Of a stretch of 8,748 nt of DNA, positions 4,570 through 8,748 are shown one piece after another. Position numbers and translations under genes: made by a program. The stretch covers positions 1-8,748 of the forward strand of contig CAZFBR010000148.1 in the NCBI GenBank assembly GCA_964517215.1, given 5' to 3'. The stretch comes from CAZFBR01 sp035353495 [NCBI: uncultured bacterium] (GTDB lineage Bacteria > DAOPZR01). The notes under the pieces are model-generated. The model was not told the DNA's origin. It saw nothing but the letters and a program-made list of their open reading frames with translations, and did not search any database. The first letter of the stretch is position 1; the number at the start of each line of letters is the position of its first letter.

Positions 4570-5265
4570 ATGGTTACCAACGGACTGACCGATTTTCACA
4601 CGCATACCCTGCACAGCGACGGCGAACTGCTGCCGGCGGAGCTGGTGGCGCGCGCGGCGGTGAACGGCTATGCGGTGGTCGGGCTGGCCGACCATGCGGA
4701 TGCCTCGAATTTTGCGGAAGTGATCGCGGCGGCACGGGAGACGGCGGCGGCCTGGAACGGCATCCGCGGCGGCATCCGCGTGATCCCCGGCGTTGAATTG
4801 ACCTATGTGCCCCCGGCGCAGCTGGCGGACATGGCGGCGGTCTGCCGCGCGGCCGGCGCGGTGCTGATTGTGGTGCATGGCGAGTCGCCGGTCGAGCCGG
4901 TGCCGGCGGGAACGAATGATGCGGCGCTGGCGGCGGACATCGATATCCTGGCGCATCCCGGGCTGATCACGCCGGCCCAGGCGCAGCGCGCGGCGCAGCG
5001 CGGCATCGCGCTGGAACTGACCACGCGCGGCGGGCACTCGCTGACCAACGGGCATGTGGCGAAACTGGCGCGCGCGGCGGGGGCGCCGCTGGTGCTGGAT
5101 ACCGATGCGCACCGCATCGATGACCTGCTGACGGCGGCCCTGGCGGAACAGACGCTGCGGGGCGCGGGGCTGACGCCGGCGCAGGCGGCGGCGGTGCTGC
5201 GGCACAATGCGCGCCTGGCGGCGCAGCTGCTGCGCCGCTGGGCGCAGAGCGAACGGGACGCGTAG
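4570..5265 (+). CDS. PHP-domain metal-dependent phosphoesterase (histidinol-phosphatase-like)
   Basis: This 231-residue cytoplasmic protein is a single PHP domain. The family uses two or three metal ions to hydrolyse phosphoesters. Metal-ligand motifs are all visible: FHTHTLHSDGE (H10, H12, D17), LADHAD (D41, H42), PGVELTY (E76), VHGE (H103), ILAHPG (H129) and DTDAH (D179, H181). It resembles proteins annotated as 'histidinol phosphate phosphatase domain-containing', but no histidine-biosynthesis gene is nearby, so the substrate is unknown. GGAG (4562-4565), 4 nt before ATG 4570, supports this start. It is the first gene of the 4570-6777 run, directly behind tRNA-Arg. The next start lies 6 nt after its stop. 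Confidence 0.9.
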   Translation: MVTNGLTDFHTHTLHSDGELLPAELVARAAVNGYAVVGLADHADASNFAEVIAAARETAAAWNGIRGGIRVIPGVELTYVPPAQLADMAAVCRAAGAVLIVVHGESPVEPVPAGTNDAALAADIDILAHPGLITPAQAQRAAQRGIALELTTRGGHSLTNGHVAKLARAAGAPLVLDTDAHRIDDLLTAALAEQTLRGAGLTPAQAAAVLRHNARLAAQLLRRWAQSERDA

Positions 5266-5271
5266 GCCCGC

Positions 5272-5997
5272 ATGCGGATCCTGACGCTGGTGCTGGTGCT
5301 GGCGCTGGCGCTGCCGGCGGCGGCGCGGGTCAACGACGCCCTGACCATCGAGGAAACCAATTTTGCGCAGATGAACGGGTGGTACCTGCGGCAGAGCGTC
5401 GACCGTTATGAGAACAGCAACGCGGACCGCGCCGATCTGACCGCGCTGACCTATCGCGTGGCCTACGGGGTCATGCACAATTTCGAGGTGGGCGCCGATC
5501 TGCCCTACCTGATCTATTCCGGCGGCAGTTCGGGGATCGGCGATGTGCGGCTGTACCAGAAGTACAAGTTTCGCGAGGAGAGCTTCGAGGGACCGGCCCT
5601 GACGGGCGGGATCGGCATCGTCCTGCCGACGGGCGACCGCGGGCGGGGGACCGGCACGGACAAGGCGGCGTTTGAGCTCCACGGCGCGGCGATGCGGACA
5701 TTAGGCGACTACACCGGCAACGCGCATCTCGGCTACCGGTTTCAGGGCAACGGCAATGTGGACAATGTGTTCCTCTGGGGCGTGGCGCTGACCACGCCGC
5801 TGCCGCGGCTGATGACGAAGCTGAAGCTGGCGGTGGAAGTGGCGGGGAGCAAGGGCGACCTGAGCGAGGCGTATGCGACTCCGGGCCTGCTCTGGGAGCC
5901 GAAAGAGGATTTTTATCTCGGGCTGGGCGTCCGGCTCGGGCTGACCGACGACAGTTACGACTACGGCACGGTGTTCCGTGTCGGGCATGATTTCTGA
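5272..5997 (+). CDS. Predicted outer-membrane beta-barrel protein
   Basis: A 241-residue exported protein. Residues 1-18 form a Sec signal peptide ending AAA before Arg19. The mature part alternates short aromatic strands (YRVAYGVMHNFEVGADLPYL, DVRLYQKYKF, GGIGIVLPTG, FYLGLGVRLGL) and ends in Phe, as outer-membrane barrels do. The layout resembles the 'MetA-pathway of phenol degradation' / transporter-like barrel family (PF13557), a name that says little about function. No plug or periplasmic domain is seen. There is no strong Shine-Dalgarno sequence, and translation is probably coupled to the PHP gene 6 nt upstream. Barrel assignment is fairly sure; role is unknown. Confidence 0.82.
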   Translation: MRILTLVLVLALALPAAARVNDALTIEETNFAQMNGWYLRQSVDRYENSNADRADLTALTYRVAYGVMHNFEVGADLPYLIYSGGSSGIGDVRLYQKYKFREESFEGPALTGGIGIVLPTGDRGRGTGTDKAAFELHGAAMRTLGDYTGNAHLGYRFQGNGNVDNVFLWGVALTTPLPRLMTKLKLAVEVAGSKGDLSEAYATPGLLWEPKEDFYLGLGVRLGLTDDSYDYGTVFRVGHDF

Positions 5998-6015
5998 ACG
6001 GCGAGGAGCAGAACG

Positions 6016-6777
6016 ATGGCGAAGCTGAAGATTAAGAAGGAAGAACTCAAGCAGGATGAACTGCGCGACTTTTTTGACCATGCCTGGCACTGGCTGCACG
6101 TGCAGTATGCGACGCGGCGGCAGGCGGTGTACGGGGTGGCGGCGGCGGCGGCGCTGATCGTGATCGGCATCCCGGCGCTGCTGCAGTACCAGGAGCACCG
6201 GGCGAACAAGGCGGCGCGGCTGCTGAGTGCGGGCAAGACCGACGCCAGTATGGGGGCGCGCGCGGAGGACGCGGCGCAGCGCACGGCGGCGCTGAGTTCG
6301 GCCCTGGCCAAATTCGAGGAACTGGTGCGCGACTACAGCGGCACGGCGGCGGCGGGCGAGGCGCTGAAGAGCATGGGCCAGGTCAATGCCGATCTGGGCC
6401 AGCGCGAGGCGGCGGTGACGGCATACCGGCGGTTTCTCAGCGAGCATAGCGGCAACAGCGATGAGGACCTGGCCCGCTATACCCTGGCGGGCCTGCTGCA
6501 GGACATGGGCAAGTATGACGAGGCGGCGCGGGAATACGAGCAGCTGCTGGCGCGCAGTGAAGCGGCGTATCTGCACCAGTACGTCGCCTATCAGCTCGGG
6601 TCGCTGTACGATGAACACGGGCTGAACCAGAAGGACAAGGCGATCCTCTACTACCAGAAAATGACGCCGCCGAAGGCGGGCGAGACGCAGCTGTGGTATC
6701 TGGAAGCGCGGCACCGGCTGGCGGCGCTGGGCGCGCCGCTGCCGGATGATTCCGGCGACACGGACGATGCGGCATAG
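6016..6777 (+). CDS. Membrane-anchored TPR protein (YfgM-like)
   Basis: The 253-residue protein has a charged N-terminal tail (KLKIKKEELKQDELRDFF), one transmembrane helix at about residues 37-56 (Ala/Ile-rich, ending LLQYQEHR), and a periplasmic region of TPR-like helix pairs from about 85 to 236. Examples are AALSSALAKFEELVRDYSG, EAAVTAYRRFLSEHSG, YDEAAREYEQLLAR and KDKAILYYQKM. This topology (cytoplasmic tail, one helix, TPRs) matches YfgM/DUF2133-like periplasmic chaperone adaptors that associate with the Sec translocon and barrel assembly. A role in envelope protein folding is inferred, in keeping with the preceding barrel gene. GAGGAG (6003-6008), 7 nt before ATG 6016, makes the start firm. 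Only 18 nt separate it from the barrel gene. Confidence 0.85.
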   Translation: MAKLKIKKEELKQDELRDFFDHAWHWLHVQYATRRQAVYGVAAAAALIVIGIPALLQYQEHRANKAARLLSAGKTDASMGARAEDAAQRTAALSSALAKFEELVRDYSGTAAAGEALKSMGQVNADLGQREAAVTAYRRFLSEHSGNSDEDLARYTLAGLLQDMGKYDEAAREYEQLLARSEAAYLHQYVAYQLGSLYDEHGLNQKDKAILYYQKMTPPKAGETQLWYLEARHRLAALGAPLPDDSGDTDDAA

Positions 6778-6782
6778 GCGGA

Positions 6783-6811
6783 TTGACCGGCAGCGGCGGC
6801 AAAGCTATAAT
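6783..6811 (+). promoter_or_regulatory. Near-consensus sigma70 promoter for the LysM-FecR gene
   Basis: TTGACC (6783-6788), a 17-bp spacer and a perfect TATAAT (6806-6811) match the consensus at 11 of 12 positions. Start is expected near 6818, giving a leader of about 30 nt with GGAGG (6836-6840) 7 nt before the ATG. The promoter lies just past the TPR gene stop, so the LysM-FecR gene has independent, probably high, transcription. Confidence 0.85.
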
Positions 6812-6847
6812 TCCATTTCATGACCATTCGTTCACGGAGGTAACACG

Positions 6848-8748
6848 ATGAGCGGCAGATACGGTCGGTTCAGCACTTTGCTTATGGCGGGCGCGGCGGC
6901 AATGCTGGCCCTGACACCGGTGCAGGCGGCGCGGATGCAGCCGCTGGCCGCGCATCCGCGCGCGGCGGCGGAACACGGCGGGTTCACGGAACATGTCGTG
7001 CGGCGGGGCGATACCCTGTCCGGCATCGCGGCCCGCTACCTGCGCAGCGCGCGCAGCTGGCCCATGCTGCTCAAATACAACCGCATTGCCAATCCGCATC
7101 TGATCTTCCCCGGCCAGCGGGTGGTGGTGCCGGTGGCGGACCGTGCGGCGGCGGAGGCGGCCATTCGCAGCGCCCAGGCGGCGCGGACGGAACACGGCCC
7201 GAACGCGGCGGCGGACGACCTGCTGAACCAGGCGCTGGCGGCGCTGCGCGACGGCGATTTCGGGCTGGCGTTCGGCCTGGCGGAGCGGGCGCGGCAGCAG
7301 TATGCCGGCGAGCCGGAGCCGCTGGCGGAACGCGCGCAGGTGAGCGCGCCGCTGACGGTGGCGGCGGTGACGGGCGAATGCTTCCATCAGGCGGGCAGCG
7401 CCGAACCGGTGCTGCTGCGCCCGGGCATGCAGATCATCGAGGGCGGGGAAGTGCTGACCGGCCCGGACGGACAGGTGCGGCTGGCGTTTACCGACGGCTC
7501 CGCGCTGGTCATTGAGGGCTCGTCGCGGGTGAAACTTGACCTGGCGCGGGTGACCATGGCCGGTGAGGGGCGCTACGCGGCGGAACTGTTTGCCGGCAGC
7601 ACGGTCTGGCAGCTGAATCCCGCGCACGGTCGCTGGTCGGTGACCGGGCCGGGCGGCAAGGCGATGCTGTTGGGCGGCGCGGCGGCGGTGAGTGTGCGCA
7701 ACGGACGCATGGCGCTGAGCGCCTGGCAGGGGCCGATTACGGCGCTGACGCGCGACGGTGAGGCCAATGTCCCCTCGGGGTACGGGCTGATTATCCGGCC
7801 GGGCGAGGCGCCCGGTGCGCCGACCCCGCTCCCGGCGGCTCCGCAGCTGGTGGTGACGGCCGACAACGACATCGGCTACCGGTCGCCGGCGGAAGCGGTT
7901 GAACTCAAGCTGGAAGTGGCGCGCGACCGCGATTTCCGGACGCTGGCGGTCAATCGCATGGTTGAGGATGGTGCGAGTTTTGACCTGCGGCAGCTGGCGG
8001 AAGGCGACTATTTCATCCGCATGAGCACCACTGCGGCCAGCGGGCTGCGCGGCCTGCCGGGCGCAGCGCTGGCCTGGCGCGAGGATCGCACGGCGCCGGC
8101 CCTGACGGTGACGCGGCCGACGGAGGCGATCCTGCCGGCCGGTCAGGTCGAGGTGACGGGCCGTACCGAGCCGACGGCCAAGGTGACGGTCAACGGGGTG
8201 ATGGCCCAGATGGCTGCCGACGGCAGTTTCACGGCGACTGTCGATGTGACGCCCGGGGTCACCGTGGTGCTGGTTGAAGCGGCGGATCCTGCCGGCAATC
8301 ACACCATTCTGCAGCGGGCGCTGGCGGTAACCGGCGACCCGCAGACCTATGCGGCGCGTGACGGCCGGTTCTTTACCCGGCTGGCGCAGCTCCCGGTGAC
8401 CATGCCGGTGGCCGGCGGGCGGGTGAGCGCGGGCGAACGGTCGCAGAGCGCGACGGCGTCGGCACTGCAGTTTTCCCTGCAGGAAGGGGAAAACCGGCTG
8501 CGCCTGCAGGTGCCGACCAGCGAGGGGCTGCGCGACTGCCAGGTGCAGGTGTGGCGCGATCAGGATGGGCCGGCCCTCGCGGGGAGCATCAAGGTGACCA
8601 CGTACCCGCCGACGGCGGAAGGCGCCACGGCGCAGATGAAGGTGGTCATTCCGGCGCGCGACGGCGGCATCGGGCTTGCCAATTACGCCTCGGCTGATTT
8701 CCACAGCGCCACCGACCGCCGCTATCACCTGACGCTCCCCTACGACGA
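6848..8748 (+). CDS. Secreted LysM-FecR domain protein, 3' end beyond the window
   Basis: The frame is open from ATG 6848 to the window edge (633 codons plus 2 nt). A Sec signal peptide ends near PVQAA (residues 24-28). LysM at about 48-96 (HVVRRGDTLSGIAARYL to LIFPGQRVVVPV) should bind peptidoglycan. A helical pair follows at about 118-152 (LLNQALAALRDGDF). A FecR-type beta domain runs from about 195 to 310 (VLTGPDGQVRLAFTDGSALVIEGSSRVKLD split across two strands). A region near 335-400 resembles the repeat that often follows FecR (ELKLEVARDRDFRTLAV, LAEGDYFIRM). Then comes a bacterial Ig-like module at about 416-490 (VEVTGRTEPTAKVTVNG). Here FecR is not a sigma/anti-sigma partner; with LysM it marks a cell-wall-associated scaffold. 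GGAGG and the near-consensus promoter fix the start. The C-terminus and true length are not visible. Confidence 0.88.
   Translation, partial: MSGRYGRFSTLLMAGAAAMLALTPVQAARMQPLAAHPRAAAEHGGFTEHVVRRGDTLSGIAARYLRSARSWPMLLKYNRIANPHLIFPGQRVVVPVADRAAAEAAIRSAQAARTEHGPNAAADDLLNQALAALRDGDFGLAFGLAERARQQYAGEPEPLAERAQVSAPLTVAAVTGECFHQAGSAEPVLLRPGMQIIEGGEVLTGPDGQVRLAFTDGSALVIEGSSRVKLDLARVTMAGEGRYAAELFAGSTVWQLNPAHGRWSVTGPGGKAMLLGGAAAVSVRNGRMALSAWQGPITALTRDGEANVPSGYGLIIRPGEAPGAPTPLPAAPQLVVTADNDIGYRSPAEAVELKLEVARDRDFRTLAVNRMVEDGASFDLRQLAEGDYFIRMSTTAASGLRGLPGAALAWREDRTAPALTVTRPTEAILPAGQVEVTGRTEPTAKVTVNGVMAQMAADGSFTATVDVTPGVTVVLVEAADPAGNHTILQRALAVTGDPQTYAARDGRFFTRLAQLPVTMPVAGGRVSAGERSQSATASALQFSLQEGENRLRLQVPTSEGLRDCQVQVWRDQDGPALAGSIKVTTYPPTAEGATAQMKVVIPARDGGIGLANYASADFHSATDRRYHLTLPYD

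Noticed and set aside
4387-5682. 431-codon minus-strand frame opposite tRNA-Arg and the PHP/barrel genes
   Set aside because: Arg/Gln/His-rich shadow of the PHP gene that also crosses a tRNA. No motif or start signal.
5701-6714. 337-codon minus-strand frame opposite the barrel and TPR genes
   Set aside because: Shadow frame with biased composition. The plus-strand genes there have clear signal peptide, membrane helix and TPR patterns.
6818-8728. 636-codon open frame on the minus strand opposite the LysM-FecR gene
   Set aside because: It is Arg/His/Gln-rich with no recognisable domain, as expected from the complement of GC-rich coding sequence. The plus strand has promoter, ribosome site, signal peptide and known domains.

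Overview
The window is a stretch of GC-rich bacterial chromosome with densely packed genes on both strands. Gram-negative envelope genes are present: a predicted outer-membrane beta-barrel, two lipoprotein signal peptides, and an envelope-type LysM/FecR protein. Both tRNA genes encode their CCA ends. I see no phage, transposon, CRISPR or plasmid hallmark. A Desulfuromonas/Geobacter-like deltaproteobacterium (Desulfobacterota) is my best guess. It rests on the LysM-FecR architecture, the PHP/TPR neighbourhood and the gene at 3907-4275, and has not been checked by any search.

Layout. Positions 44-1291 (+) encode a Bcr/CflA-type drug exporter of the major facilitator superfamily. It converges on, and overlaps by 16 bp, a YihY/BrkB-family membrane protein at 1276-2139 (-). 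Next come a CAU-anticodon tRNA (2208-2283, +) with a good sigma70 promoter and its own terminator, then an endonuclease III-related DNA glycosylase (2448-3119). The glycosylase is translationally coupled through an ATGA overlap to a small lipoprotein (3116-3604).

The middle of the window (3600-4480) is the least ordinary part. A perfect consensus sigma70 promoter (TTGACA, 17 bp, TATAAT), with a palindrome over its -10 box, drives a 34-codon gene for a tryptophan-rich micro-lipoprotein. Two GC hairpins with an alternative pairing follow, then a conserved-looking 122-residue protein of unknown function. After that lies a structured, C-rich-looped RNA segment that ends in a very strong intrinsic terminator. 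tRNA-Arg(CCT) starts 17 nt after the end of the terminator T-tract.

From 4553 to 6777 three genes run as an apparent operon behind tRNA-Arg: a PHP-domain metal-dependent phosphoesterase, an outer-membrane beta-barrel protein and a membrane-anchored TPR protein. A further near-consensus promoter (6783-6811) then drives a large secreted LysM-FecR protein that runs off the window end.

The best candidates for something undescribed are the highly promoted Trp-rich micro-lipoprotein with its hairpin-rich downstream region, and the C-rich-loop RNA at about 4329-4459. No clearly new multi-gene system is visible.
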